Source of the DNA: Winogradskyella sp.
GTDB lineage: Bacteria; Bacteroidota; Bacteroidia; Flavobacteriales; Flavobacteriaceae
NCBI RefSeq assembly: GCF_028282165.1
Contig: NZ_JANQIM010000025.1
Coordinates: forward strand, 1-64,000
Reading direction: 5' to 3'
DNA: 64,000 nucleotides
In this document: positions 52,572-61,928 of the stretch, piece after piece
How positions within the stretch are numbered: position 1 is the first letter of the stretch
Layout of the letters: every line of letters starts with the position of its first letter
Position numbers and translations under genes: made by a program
The notes under the pieces: model-generated
Seen by the model: only the letters and a program-made list of their open reading frames with translations
Told to the model about the DNA's origin: nothing
Databases searched by the model: none

Positions 52572-53697
52572 CCCGATTGATATCTTTCTTTAAGTCCTTA
52601 AACGCTTCAATACCTACAGAGAATCGTATTAACTGATCACTTATGCCAACGGCTTCACGTTCTTCTTGAGTCAATAATGCATGGGAGGTTAGATGTGGTG
52701 AAATAACCGTACTTTCAATACCTGCTAAGCTCATAGAGGGCTTTATTAATTGTAATGCCTTCTGAAATTCGTAGGCATCCAAATCTTCTGTTAATTCAAA
52801 AGACAACATGGCTCCAAAGCCTTTCATTTGTGATTTGGCCAATTTATGCTCAGGATGCGATTTTAAACCTGGATAATAGACCTTGCTGATCTTTGGGTGC
52901 TTTTGCAACCATTTGGCCAATTTCATAGCATTATTAGTCTGTGCTTTTACTCGTAAGCCTAAGGTCTTCATGCTCCGTTCTAGCATCCAAACGGTCATAT
53001 CGCTAAGACTTCCGCCTAAGTTCTTGCTTACATTCCAGATACGTTCTATATGCTCGTATTTCCCAGCAACTGCTCCAGCGCATATATCACTATGGCCTCC
53101 AAAATACTTCGTCGCCGAATGCATAACCATATCAATGCCAAAATCAATAGGATTCTGGTTAACTGGTGATGCAAATGTATTATCAATGGATGTTAAAATA
53201 CTTTTAGATTTTGCCAGTTTAACCACAGCTTTAATATCTGTAATTGTTAATAATGGATTTGATGGTGTTTCAATATGAATTAATTTTGTGTTTGCTTTAA
53301 TGGCAGCCTCAAAATCCTCAACCTCATAGCCATTGGTAAATGTATACTCAATACCATACTTAGGAAACTCTTCCTTGATGAAGTTAACCGTTCCGCCGTA
53401 TAAGGTATTTTGTACCACCAGATGATCTCCTTTTTGCAAAAAAGCAAAAAACATATGGCTAATGGCCGCCATACCAGAACCAAAAATTAGAGCAGCTTCT
53501 GTGTGCTCTAGTGCTGCTATCTTTTTGGCAAGATGTTCTTGATTTGGTGTATTAAAATACCTCGGATAGCGTTTTACATCAACATCCAAAAACTCATAAG
53601 AAGAGCTTAAGTATATCGGCGAAACTGACCCTTTAAATTGTTCGTCCTTTAACTGACCAACATGTGCACAAATGGTATTTAGTCCTAATCTTTTCAT
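52552..53697 (-). CDS. Cys/Met metabolism PLP enzyme (gamma-synthase / gamma-lyase)
   Basis: A 381-residue PLP enzyme of the cystathionine gamma-synthase/beta-lyase/methionine gamma-lyase family. The PLP lysine lies in HSATKYFGGHSDICAG (around Lys200), YLSSSYEF and RYFNTPNQEHLAKKI are conserved N-terminal motifs, and ETPSNPLL is the PLP-pairing Asp/Asn segment. The C-terminal SLAGIESTVISPHLTSHALL follows the family pattern. Which reaction is used cannot be resolved by sequence alone. It overlaps the DUF2490 gene tail to tail. Confidence 0.9.
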   Translation of the reverse strand: MKRLGLNTICAHVGQLKDEQFKGSVSPIYLSSSYEFLDVDVKRYPRYFNTPNQEHLAKKIAALEHTEAALIFGSGMAAISHMFFAFLQKGDHLVVQNTLYGGTVNFIKEEFPKYGIEYTFTNGYEVEDFEAAIKANTKLIHIETPSNPLLTITDIKAVVKLAKSKSILTSIDNTFASPVNQNPIDFGIDMVMHSATKYFGGHSDICAGAVAGKYEHIERIWNVSKNLGGSLSDMTVWMLERSMKTLGLRVKAQTNNAMKLAKWLQKHPKISKVYYPGLKSHPEHKLAKSQMKGFGAMLSFELTEDLDAYEFQKALQLIKPSMSLAGIESTVISPHLTSHALLTQEEREAVGISDQLIRFSVGIEAFKDLKKDINRAIAALA

Positions 53698-53735
53698 ATC
53701 ATAAAAATAAGAGTTTTAAAATTTTTAAGGAAACC

Positions 53736-54605
53736 TCAATTCTTATTTAAAAAGTACATTACAATAACATGAGGAACAGTTATTGCTGCCAAAAAAGCGA
53801 AGAAGACCGTTATGAAATTTATTTCAAAATAAGTAGTAGCTATATATAACAGTATTAGACCCAATATTGAAATTAACCAATAAACAAATGACGATTTTAT
53901 GTAATGAACAATATTGACTTTATTAGATTCACCATAAAGTGTTTTAATTTGATCCATAAGACTAGGTAAAGAATGCCATACTATAAAATATATAGCGAAA
54001 GCCCACAAAAGTGCTGCAAGCTTAAAAAGTATGGCAAATAACAAAATCAAAAATATTTCCTGAAAGTGATTGGAACTCTCTTTAAAATTCTTATAATTCA
54101 GACTATATAATACTACTGTTGAAGCTATCCCTATTGCCATAAACCATAGAAATTGAACCTCTGTTAAAGAATACCCTATTAAGTCATTGATTATTATAGA
54201 TGTACTTTCGGAATTAAAGTAAAAAAGTAGTCCAAATATTAAACTCCCATAACTCAAGAAAAGTAATTTAGACAGCATATCGTGTCTTTTAATCCGATTA
54301 TGAAAATGTTGCTCCCCAAAATGATAACAACTTATAAATATGAAAAAAAGCAAAGCTAATGTGGGAGAAATCAAAAATGCTGCAATATTGATAACGATCA
54401 ATCCTACATAGAACAAAAGATACTTAAAAGGAAGTCTATTCTGTTTTTTTACAACTTTTATTAATGATATATCGTTTGAGCCATGAATGATTCCAATTGT
54501 CAATATAAAAAAGTATGATAAATACTCCTCATAAGAGGCTTCCAACTGAATGGTCAACCAAAATAAGAAAACCGTAAATATTAAGTTAAAAATTGGGAAT
54601 TTCAT
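53736..54605 (-). CDS. blh: Brp/Blh family beta-carotene 15,15'-dioxygenase
   Basis: A 289-residue integral membrane protein (about 7-8 helices) that splits beta-carotene into two retinals. The family motif HGSND (His41 to Asp45), CYHFGEQHFHN in the middle and FIVWHSLPSLM near the C-terminal half carry the iron-binding histidines. It lies divergently next to the proteorhodopsin gene, which needs retinal. A TACCTTTG element (54610-54617) is only five bases before the ATG, so the message may be leaderless or start within the ATG. Confidence 0.9.
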   Translation of the reverse strand: MKFPIFNLIFTVFLFWLTIQLEASYEEYLSYFFILTIGIIHGSNDISLIKVVKKQNRLPFKYLLFYVGLIVINIAAFLISPTLALLFFIFISCYHFGEQHFHNRIKRHDMLSKLLFLSYGSLIFGLLFYFNSESTSIIINDLIGYSLTEVQFLWFMAIGIASTVVLYSLNYKNFKESSNHFQEIFLILLFAILFKLAALLWAFAIYFIVWHSLPSLMDQIKTLYGESNKVNIVHYIKSSFVYWLISILGLILLYIATTYFEINFITVFFAFLAAITVPHVIVMYFLNKN

Positions 54606-54609
54606 AATA

Positions 54610-54617
54610 CAAAGGTA
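54610..54617 (-). promoter_or_regulatory. promoter of blh
   Basis: On the minus strand this reads TACCTTTG, a perfect TAnnTTTG. With transcription starting about 7 bases downstream, the start would be at or inside the ATG at 54605. No TTTG -33 element is obvious upstream. Confidence 0.5.
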
Positions 54618-54680
54618 GCAATATTACATTTTGTTTAATTTTTTTATGAAAACTTTAAACATTTTTTGTTTAACTATTTT

Positions 54681-54688
54681 TAAATTTG
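54681..54688 (+). promoter_or_regulatory. promoter of the proteorhodopsin gene
   Basis: TAAATTTG matches TAnnTTTG and lies 22 bases before the ATG at 54711, giving a leader of about 16 bases. A TTTG stands at 54665-54668, a shorter spacing than usual. Confidence 0.55.
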
Positions 54689-54710
54689 CTTGAACAAAAA
54701 AATTATTGTT

Positions 54711-55457
54711 ATGAAATTACTAACCATGCTCATCGATGGCACACAGAGAATTGCTACTGATGATTACGTTGGCTTCACATTCTTTGTTGGGTGTATGGCC
54801 ATGATGGCCGCCTCGGCCTTTTTCTTTTTATCAATGAATAGTTTTGATAAAAAATGGAGAACTTCTATCCTAGTATCAGGACTAATTACATTTATTGCCG
54901 CAGTACATTATTGGTATATGAGAGATTATTGGGCTTCGTTTGCCGAATCTCCAACATTCTTTAGGTATGTAGACTGGGTTCTTACCGTACCGTTAATGTG
55001 TGTTGAGTTTTACCTCATTCTCAAGGTTGCTGGCGCTAAGAAATCACTAATGTGGCAGCTGATCTTTTTATCTGTAGTAATGCTCGTTACGGGTTACTTT
55101 GGTGAAGCTGTACATACATCAGCACCTGGACCAGCGATTTGGGGATTCATTTCTGGTGTGGCATACTTTGCCATTGTCTACATCATTTGGTTTGGTGCTG
55201 CAAAGAAGTTGGCAGAACAAGCCGGTGGCGCTGTATTAAAGGCGCACAAAACACTATGTTGGTTTGTGTTGGTTGGATGGGCAATCTATCCTTTAGGTTA
55301 TATGGCGGGAACAGAAGGTTGGTATGATGGTTTAGCTGGATTAGGGCTTAACATGGATGTTATATACAACATAGGTGACGCTGTTAATAAAATAGGTTTC
55401 GGATTAGTTGTCTACAGCTTAGCTGTTGCTTCTACTACTAAAACATCTGAAGCTTAA
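54711..55457 (+). CDS. green-type proton-pumping proteorhodopsin
   Basis: A 248-residue seven-helix rhodopsin; the ATG at 54711 (MKLLTMLIDG) is preferred over the upstream TTG at 54690. Helix C has Asp88, Thr92 and Glu99 (the DTE signature of outward proton pumps). His66 partners the counter-ion and Arg85 is present. Met96 at the spectral tuning position indicates green light absorption. Lys227 in NIGDAVNKIGF binds retinal. It provides light-driven proton motive force in the inner membrane. Retinal is supplied by the divergent blh. Confidence 0.95.
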   Translation: MKLLTMLIDGTQRIATDDYVGFTFFVGCMAMMAASAFFFLSMNSFDKKWRTSILVSGLITFIAAVHYWYMRDYWASFAESPTFFRYVDWVLTVPLMCVEFYLILKVAGAKKSLMWQLIFLSVVMLVTGYFGEAVHTSAPGPAIWGFISGVAYFAIVYIIWFGAAKKLAEQAGGAVLKAHKTLCWFVLVGWAIYPLGYMAGTEGWYDGLAGLGLNMDVIYNIGDAVNKIGFGLVVYSLAVASTTKTSEA

Positions 55458-55475
55458 TCTTAGTTTAATTAGGTC

Positions 55476-55508
55476 AAAAAGCCTTTCCGTGTTGGAAAGG
55501 CTTTTTAT
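55476..55508. terminator. bidirectional terminator between proteorhodopsin and MATE genes
   Basis: AAAAAGCCTTTCC (55476-55488) and GGAAAGGCTTTTT (55494-55506) form a perfect 13-base-pair stem with a GTGTT loop. There are T-runs on both strands, so it can serve both convergent genes. Confidence 0.85.
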
Positions 55509-55512
55509 TTTG

Positions 55513-56919
55513 TTATACTTTAACTGCCTTCCAAAGTCCTTTTTTGAACCAAACCAAACCTAAGATCGTAATCAATACTTCTGCCAAAGTAATGGCTATA
55601 AAAACACCTAATGGCCCTAAATCCAATGACATAGCCGACAAATAAGCTAGTGGTAACTGAAACAGCCAAAAGCAAATAAAATTTATCCAAGTTGGTGTCC
55701 TAGTATCTCCAGCACCATTAAAGGCATTAATAATTACCATTCCATAGCCATAGAACACATAGCCTGCAGCAATGATTCTAAGACATAACGCACCATTTTT
55801 AACTACTTCTGGCTCTTGGGTAAACCATGAGATAATCTCAGGAGCAAAAATGAGATAAACTACGGAAACAAAGCCCATAAAAATGGCGCTGTACTTACCT
55901 GTTTTCCAAACTGATGCTTCTGCACGATCAGGTTTTTGGGCTCCTAAATTCTGCCCTACTAAAGTAGCCGCTGCATTGCTCATACCCCAAGCTGGCATTA
56001 AAGTAAACATCATTACACGAATAGCAATCGTATAACCTGCTAACACTTCGCTTCCAAACTCACTCATAATGCGCATTAAAAACACCCAGGATGATGTACC
56101 AATTAAGAATTGCCCTATTCCACCTAAGGATACCTTAATGAGATTCAGCATTACCGTAACTCTAAGGACGATATCCCTCAATCCTACCTTTATCTTACTC
56201 CAACCATAAAACAGCACCAGTAACTGAAATATTACTGCTGTACCTCTACCAATGGTCGTCGCTATGGCAGCACCTTTTACGCCATAAGCTGGTATCGGAC
56301 CGAGTCCAAAAATAAAGATTGGATCTAAGATAATATTCAACCCATTGGATAACACCAAAGCCCACATGGCAATTGAGGCGTCCCCTGCACCTCTAAAAAC
56401 GGCATTGATCAAAAATAAGAGCATTATAGTTACATTTCCGCCAAGCAGTACTTGCGTATAGCCATAACCTTCAGCAATTAAATCTGGCTCGCCTCCCATT
56501 AATTGCAATATCTCCTTTGGAAAAAAGATGCCTATTACACTTATAATAGCAGCTACCAAAATACCTAGACCAATCACCTGCACTGTGGCCTGCGAAGCTC
56601 CTTCCCGATCCTGTTCACCGATTCGCCTAGCCACAATAGCTGTAGCTGCCATACTAAGACCTATAGCTACAGCATACACCAAAGTAATTACGGATTCGGT
56701 TAGACCTATAGTTGCAACGGCATTTACACTGACTTGGGATACATAAAATATATCTACAATAGCAAAGATAGATTCCATGAGCATCTCTAAAATCATTGGA
56801 ATAGAAAGCATAAACACTGCTCTCCGAATACTACCTGAAGTAAAATTCTGCTCCTTACCAGAAACTGCGATTCTTAAATATTTAAAAAATTGTTTTATTG
56901 AAATTTTATTGGATTGCAT
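55513..56919 (-). CDS. MATE family multidrug efflux transporter
   Basis: About 468 residues from the ATG at 56919 (MQSNKISIK; the frame is open to 56955). Twelve transmembrane helices of the MATE type, with PMILEMLMESIFAIVDIFYV in helix 1 and ATIGLTESVITLVYAVAIGL in helix 2. VFRGAGDASIAMWALVLSNG and the related C-terminal half NAFNGAGDTRTPTWINFICF carry the paired GAGDxxxP motifs. It exports cationic compounds using a Na+ or H+ gradient; the substrate is unknown. Confidence 0.92.
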   Translation of the reverse strand: MQSNKISIKQFFKYLRIAVSGKEQNFTSGSIRRAVFMLSIPMILEMLMESIFAIVDIFYVSQVSVNAVATIGLTESVITLVYAVAIGLSMAATAIVARRIGEQDREGASQATVQVIGLGILVAAIISVIGIFFPKEILQLMGGEPDLIAEGYGYTQVLLGGNVTIMLLFLINAVFRGAGDASIAMWALVLSNGLNIILDPIFIFGLGPIPAYGVKGAAIATTIGRGTAVIFQLLVLFYGWSKIKVGLRDIVLRVTVMLNLIKVSLGGIGQFLIGTSSWVFLMRIMSEFGSEVLAGYTIAIRVMMFTLMPAWGMSNAAATLVGQNLGAQKPDRAEASVWKTGKYSAIFMGFVSVVYLIFAPEIISWFTQEPEVVKNGALCLRIIAAGYVFYGYGMVIINAFNGAGDTRTPTWINFICFWLFQLPLAYLSAMSLDLGPLGVFIAITLAEVLITILGLVWFKKGLWKAVKV

Positions 56920-57050
56920 AACATAAGAATAAACTATTGAACCATGGCTAAACAAATCATTTTGTTTAACACTCTTACATCACATGAAGTGGTGACGATT
57001 TTTCCGAAAGTTGAATTAAGCAATCATGACGCAAATATGCACATTATTTT

Positions 57051-57467
57051 TTAATTCTGAAGAAAATATATCAATGATATTAAAAATAATGATGTCCAAA
57101 GCACTGTCCTAGTCCAATTTCTTGTTACTAATTTTTTACAGACATTTTCTACTGGCTTGTTATTGTCTATACTAAAGTGAAGTGGGACAAAAACTCGAAA
57201 CGTCAGTATCCATAGCATTAAAACCAGAAATAAACTAATAATGGTATACCAGTTTCTTATTTGCAATAAGTGAAAAATACTAAGTGCCAGTTGACTAAAC
57301 ATTAGAGGCAATACGATAAAGGTAACACGCTTAGTATAACTTCTATGCCACTTAACTAAATCTGATTTTGAATAATAACCAAAACTTGGATAAATGACCA
57401 GCTGAACAGCCCAGATTAATATTACAAATCCAAAATCTATGAGCAATCTCAATATTTCGACCGTCAT
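57051..57467 (-). CDS. small four-helix membrane protein
   Basis: A 138-residue protein with four hydrophobic helices (about 5-25, 48-67, 73-93, 117-136) and a basic loop. No assigned family. It begins 2 bases after the stop of the DoxX-like gene, so it is the third gene of a compact operon. It may work with the DoxX-like partner in the membrane; the function is unknown. Confidence 0.65.
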   Translation of the reverse strand: MTVEILRLLIDFGFVILIWAVQLVIYPSFGYYSKSDLVKWHRSYTKRVTFIVLPLMFSQLALSIFHLLQIRNWYTIISLFLVLMLWILTFRVFVPLHFSIDNNKPVENVCKKLVTRNWTRTVLWTSLFLISLIYFLQN

Positions 57468-57469
57468 TT

Positions 57470-57853
57470 TTAATTTACTTTTCTAACCATCCAAGCCCAA
57501 TACATAAGGATTGGATGTACAATTAATAGTCTAAGCCAAGCTATCCAAGGCGCAACGCAAAAAGCACTCTCTACACATGACCCCTTTAAGATAAAATCGA
57601 CATGCGATGGTATAAACAGAATTAGCAAGATAATGATTCCTTTCGCAGCTAATAACCTTGTTTTGGGAAAAACAATACCTAAGCCTAGGAGAATTTCAAA
57701 AGTACCACTAGCATAGTTAATAAAGGAATGAAATGGTAGATAATCAGGAATTAAATCTGAATAAAACTCTGGATTAATAAAATGATAGCTTCCTGCAAAA
57801 AGATAGAATCCTACTAATATATTGCGTAAAATTTTAATCACGATAGTTTCCAT
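57470..57853 (-). CDS. DoxX-like membrane protein
   Basis: A 127-residue four-helix membrane protein with the DoxX-like layout. ILRNILVGFYLFAGSYHFIN in the first helix, then FINYASGTFEILLGLGIVFP and KTRLLAAKGIIILLILF, are typical. Cys residues in LKGSCVESAFCVAPW may form a disulfide. Family members associate with respiratory or redox complexes; the role is not defined. It overlaps the upstream gene (57838-58221) by 16 bases, so translation is coupled. Confidence 0.75.
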   Translation of the reverse strand: METIVIKILRNILVGFYLFAGSYHFINPEFYSDLIPDYLPFHSFINYASGTFEILLGLGIVFPKTRLLAAKGIIILLILFIPSHVDFILKGSCVESAFCVAPWIAWLRLLIVHPILMYWAWMVRKVN

Positions 57854-58221
57854 TTATGATCTACATGCACTTTTCTCAGAATTAGAAAAAATGGAATCCA
57901 CCAAATAAAATCATTGGTAATTAAGGTATAAATGAATTCTAAGGGCACATCACCATTTAGGTAATTAAAAACAAAGCCTAAAGGACCAAAAACTTTACCC
58001 AAAAAGCCAACCGCTACAATTGGCCAATGTTTCATTGGGTTATAAGACGCCCACCAATAGCCTAAACCATAAACACCAATGACCATGCCCATACCCTGCC
58101 AAACCATTGGATGGTTTAGAGGTGCCATTCCGACAAGTTCAAAAAAATGATTAGGAAAAAGAACTACCCAAGCCCCCCAAATAACATTGTAGATTGCTGC
58201 AAGACGAAGCGTTAAGCGCAT
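57838..58221 (-). CDS. small membrane protein, first gene of the trio
   Basis: A 127-residue protein with four predicted helices (about 8-28, 40-62, 68-87, 98-118) and conserved-looking YNVIWGAWVVLFPNHFFEL and WQGMGMVIGVYGLGYWWASY. No domain is confidently assigned. It is the first gene of a tight operon driven by TATCTTTG at 58236-58243, and it overlaps the DoxX-like gene by 16 bases. Confidence 0.7.
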   Translation of the reverse strand: MRLTLRLAAIYNVIWGAWVVLFPNHFFELVGMAPLNHPMVWQGMGMVIGVYGLGYWWASYNPMKHWPIVAVGFLGKVFGPLGFVFNYLNGDVPLEFIYTLITNDFIWWIPFFLILRKVHVDHKWKLS

Positions 58222-58235
58222 TTTTCTTTTTTATG

Positions 58236-58243
58236 CAAAGATA
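58236..58243 (-). promoter_or_regulatory. promoter of the DoxX-like operon
   Basis: On the minus strand this reads TATCTTTG, a perfect TAnnTTTG, 14 bases upstream of the ATG at 58221. Confidence 0.6.
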
Positions 58244-58270
58244 AGGAACAAAAAAAGAGTACGATGAATC

Positions 58271-58381
58271 TTAGTCGTTTTTACCAGCCTTGTTATACGC
58301 ACGGATCATAAGAATTGCCCATAAGGCTACAAGTGCTATAACTATAATGGAGAACCATAATACAATATCATTTGCTACCAT
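58271..58381 (-). CDS. 36-residue single-helix membrane microprotein
   Basis: The frame reads MVANDIVLWFSIIVIALVAL and continues to a basic end (RAYNKAGKND, stop at 58271-58273). It has one transmembrane helix and a positive-inside tail. Its start overlaps the last 14 bases of the 62-residue gene upstream (ATGGTAGCAAATGA), which argues for translational coupling and a real gene. The family is unknown; size and position near the cytochrome c maturation gene suggest a small membrane subunit, for example of an oxidase complex. Confidence 0.6.
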   Translation of the reverse strand: MVANDIVLWFSIIVIALVALWAILMIRAYNKAGKND

Positions 58382-58556
58382 GATCTACAAGTTTTAAGTA
58401 GATCATGACTCCTAGTAATGTTGGTGCCCAAAGGCCCACAAATATACCATGCATCTGATCTCCGGTTAGAAATAAATATTCTGCGACAATAATTATAACT
58501 GCACACAAGATCAACATGAACAAATTTGCAGTTCCTAATTTTTTGAAGTAATCCAT
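58368..58556 (-). CDS. 62-residue two-helix membrane protein
   Basis: It has two hydrophobic helices (about 11-31 and 37-56), a short N-terminal MDYFKKLG and a C-terminal KLVDHGSK. It lies 75 bases downstream of the ResB-CcsA fusion gene on the same strand and is coupled to the 36-residue ORF. No known family. Probably a conserved small subunit linked to cytochrome c maturation or respiration; inferred from context only. Confidence 0.65.
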   Translation of the reverse strand: MDYFKKLGTANLFMLILCAVIIIVAEYLFLTGDQMHGIFVGLWAPTLLGVMIYLKLVDHGSK

Positions 58557-58631
58557 CTTTGAGGGTTAGTTTAAACCCTCAATTTAAAAAAAAATTACAA
58601 TGTGTTAAAAAAATCCTAATGAAATAATTAA

Positions 58632-61600
58632 CTATTTATAGTACACTTTGTGCTTTCGGTAAGCAAAGAAAGCTAATATCGCTATGATAACCAATGTAAT
58701 AGCTATAAATTGAAAACTCAGTATTTGGTCTCCACTTGCATAAGCGTGCAATCCAGAGAGGTAAAAATTAACGCCAAAATAGGTCATTAAAATACTACCG
58801 AAGGCTAAAACCGACATTAAATTGTAGAACCAACGTCCCCGTAATCCAGGCACTAAACGCATATGAATCACAAAAGCATAGATCATAATACTTATTAATG
58901 CCCACGTTTCTTTTGGATCCCAGCCCCAATAACGCCCCCAACTTTCATTAGCCCACATACCTCCTAAGAAATTACCAATAGTGAGCATTACCAAACCAAC
59001 GGTCAATGCCAATTCGTTAATTATGGTCAGTTCCTTAATATTAATCAGCATACGTTCTTTATTTGTCTTGTTGGTTAAAATCATAAGAAGTAAAGCGACC
59101 ACGCCTAAAATCATGCCTATAGCAAAAGGGCCATAACTTGCCACAATGACTGATACGTGAATCATTAACCAATAGCCTTGTAGAACAGGTTGTAAGTTAG
59201 CAATTGCCGGATCCATCCAATTCCAGTGTGCTACCATTAAAATCATAGAACAAACAAAGGCTGCTGATGCAATAGTGAGATTACTCTTCCTCCCAAATAA
59301 AAGACCAAAAAGCATCACAGACCATGCCACATAGATCATAGATTCATAAGCATCACTCCAAGGTGCATGTCCAGACAAATACCAACGCCAAATTAGGCTA
59401 AGTGTATGGGACAAGAACAAGAGTATTACAATACCGATCATTGCATTTATTGCCCATTTTAATACTTTGCTCTTAAACTTAAATATCTGAACGATTATAA
59501 GAATAAACAATAGTGTTGCGGCATACATATACCAACTAAATAGCTTCTTAAAAATATCGTATTTATTGTAGAGAATTTCAGATTCTATTTTTTCATCTGA
59601 TAACATAATATTACCACCAAACTTCTGTTGGGTTTTCTTTATACCTTCTAGAAGCTCTTCTGCTTTTGTAAAATCACCTGTTTGCTTGGCATTATTTAAA
59701 GTTACCAGATAAGCACTAAAACCATTGTTAATAAAATTTTTATACAAAGAATCCTTGATCTTATCGTTGTAACCCTTTTCCCTGTATTCTAATGACGAAA
59801 TCCAAGTATTGTTCTCATCCTCTGGAACAGGGAATATTTTTATAGAGCGTCCTTCAATGGCATTATACAATAGATTGACACGAGAATCCGCTTCCTTAAC
59901 TTCTTTCTGAAAACCATTGGGAACTTGTGCTTTGTAGGCTTCTTCTAGATATGGTCCTAGTTTATATCTCCCTTCTGGTGTAAAGAAATCTACAAGACTT
60001 GCATATTTTTCACCATAATCTACACCGATTATTGTTCGAATGGAGTCAGCCTTTCTTTTCTTTAAATAAATAATAGGGACATTATACCACAGCAATGGGC
60101 TCTCTTGGATGGATAAAAATACCTGCGTCGCATTAAACGCTTCGTAAACATCTTTTTTACTTAGTTTCCTTAAAGTTTCCGAAGCATAGGTATGCATGGG
60201 CATCATACGACCACTATAGTCTTGAATCACCATCTCGGCAAACTTATCCGCATGCTCTTCTGGCGTTATGTTAGCACTTAAGATAGAATCAATCTGAGAC
60301 TTAATAGGCTTTTGGGAATGATCATGGCCATCACCGCTTGAATGTTCCTGAGCAAATGATGAAAAACTTAATAATAAGGCAATCATTGCCATCAGTTTTG
60401 CCTTTTTCTTTTTCAATTTATACAAACGTTGTCTTAAGTCATCGAATCGTGTATGCCTGGCAAAAATAATCGCCATCAAACCAAAGTACAATAATAAATA
60501 ACCAGCATAAGTTATGTAGGTACCCCAGCGATCGTGATTTACAGAAAGTACAGTTCCCTTTTCATCTGGATCAAAACTCGCCTGAAAAAATCGATAACCT
60601 CTGTGGTCTAGGATATTATTCATATAAATGTGATAGTCAAAATCCCCTTCGTCCCTATCCAATACAGTCACCTTACTTTCATATGAGGAATATGCATTTT
60701 CGGTTCCTGGGTATTTTTCGGCTATGAAATCATTAAGTTTTACCTGAAAGGGTAATTGCTCTAATCTAGAGCCAAAGCGCAGTGCCACATCCAATCCACC
60801 CACATTAATTTCTTCCATTCTATTGTAGGTTCCCAGACCACCAATAAGATTGATACTCTTGGTTTCTCCGTTTGCTGTAATATCTAGCACAGCTCCACTT
60901 TCATCACCTTTAAGAATCGTTGGTTTCTTTACGATATCGAAAACACCTTTTACAACAGGTTTAGGAAATACCAACTGCATATTTGCAATAATGTATCTAG
61001 AACGCAGTGCCAAACGTTGCAAACTGTCCTTTACCAATTTACCACGCTGACCAGTAGCCATAGTCATATATTCACCCTCATAAGGAGACTTTATAAATAA
61101 GCCTTCTTCGGTATTAAATATGTTTATGGCACCATCTTGTTCTTTATTAAGGGAAATTAAGACATTATGCAAGTTAGAAATTTGCCCTTCCTTTAAAAAG
61201 TGGTTATGCGGTCTTCCATCTCCTGCTTCAACAACCTTCAAATAACTTTCACCATTTTCATCTGGTATAATATCTTTTTCTGCACCCTTTATGAACCTTT
61301 TGAGCTTAAAACCAACATTAGTATCACCATAATCATAAGTGCGTTCAAAATCATTATTGAGGCGATGTGAAAAATCTACTTCCTCCATAATATTGCGCTG
61401 TTGTAGTTCTCCATTAATTTGGTAATCTCCTACAATACGTCCACTGATATAGGTTTTTAGGGATCGAAACTGGCTCTCGGTTGCTCCTTCCCGAATGTTC
61501 ATCATCCCTTCGTAGCCAATGTATCGCGTTACACCAGCACCAACTATGATCAAAATCCAAGCTAAATGTAAAATAAGCGTGGCCCATTTTTCCTTTCGCC

Positions 61601-61823
61601 ATAAACGGTATCGTCCTATATTTCCAATAAAATTGATCACAAAAATGACCATGATCGTCTCGAACCACCAAGCGTTATAAATCAATGTTCTCGTATAGGG
61701 TGTTGGAGAGGTCTCCATGTTTCTATCCATAATGGTTCCTGTGGCCATAGCCACAGCAAAAACAATGAATAGAACGGCAGTAAGTCTTGTTGAAAAAAGG
61801 AAATTAAGGATTTTCTTTTGCAT
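58632..61823 (-). CDS. ResB-CcsA fusion, cytochrome c biogenesis protein
   Basis: About 1063 residues from the ATG at 61823 (MQKKILNFLF). The N-terminal half is ResB/CcsB-like (helices at about 10-30, 55-75, 90-105, then a large periplasmic domain to about 450). A His-rich loop (EHSSGDGHDHSQKP) follows. The C-terminal half is CcsA-like, with eight or so helices and the heme-binding WWD motif ANESWGRYWGWDPKETWAL. It exports and attaches heme to apocytochrome c (System II). The fused CcsBA form is common in Bacteroidota. A TATCTTTG promoter is 28 bases upstream. Confidence 0.92.
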   Translation of the reverse strand: MQKKILNFLFSTRLTAVLFIVFAVAMATGTIMDRNMETSPTPYTRTLIYNAWWFETIMVIFVINFIGNIGRYRLWRKEKWATLILHLAWILIIVGAGVTRYIGYEGMMNIREGATESQFRSLKTYISGRIVGDYQINGELQQRNIMEEVDFSHRLNNDFERTYDYGDTNVGFKLKRFIKGAEKDIIPDENGESYLKVVEAGDGRPHNHFLKEGQISNLHNVLISLNKEQDGAINIFNTEEGLFIKSPYEGEYMTMATGQRGKLVKDSLQRLALRSRYIIANMQLVFPKPVVKGVFDIVKKPTILKGDESGAVLDITANGETKSINLIGGLGTYNRMEEINVGGLDVALRFGSRLEQLPFQVKLNDFIAEKYPGTENAYSSYESKVTVLDRDEGDFDYHIYMNNILDHRGYRFFQASFDPDEKGTVLSVNHDRWGTYITYAGYLLLYFGLMAIIFARHTRFDDLRQRLYKLKKKKAKLMAMIALLLSFSSFAQEHSSGDGHDHSQKPIKSQIDSILSANITPEEHADKFAEMVIQDYSGRMMPMHTYASETLRKLSKKDVYEAFNATQVFLSIQESPLLWYNVPIIYLKKRKADSIRTIIGVDYGEKYASLVDFFTPEGRYKLGPYLEEAYKAQVPNGFQKEVKEADSRVNLLYNAIEGRSIKIFPVPEDENNTWISSLEYREKGYNDKIKDSLYKNFINNGFSAYLVTLNNAKQTGDFTKAEELLEGIKKTQQKFGGNIMLSDEKIESEILYNKYDIFKKLFSWYMYAATLLFILIIVQIFKFKSKVLKWAINAMIGIVILLFLSHTLSLIWRWYLSGHAPWSDAYESMIYVAWSVMLFGLLFGRKSNLTIASAAFVCSMILMVAHWNWMDPAIANLQPVLQGYWLMIHVSVIVASYGPFAIGMILGVVALLLMILTNKTNKERMLINIKELTIINELALTVGLVMLTIGNFLGGMWANESWGRYWGWDPKETWALISIMIYAFVIHMRLVPGLRGRWFYNLMSVLAFGSILMTYFGVNFYLSGLHAYASGDQILSFQFIAITLVIIAILAFFAYRKHKVYYK

Positions 61824-61850
61824 AGCTCGATGGGCTTTTTTAAGCTCGTG

Positions 61851-61858
61851 CAAAGATA
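61851..61858 (-). promoter_or_regulatory. promoter of the ResB-CcsA fusion gene
   Basis: On the minus strand this reads TATCTTTG, a perfect TAnnTTTG, 28 bases upstream of the ATG at 61823. This supports that start rather than the TTG at 61853. Confidence 0.6.
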
Positions 61859-61928
61859 ATGCTTTTTCGTGATTTTGTATTTGTTTTTAAACCATCAAAA
61901 AGCGTTAAAATTATCCTTAAGCTTACAA

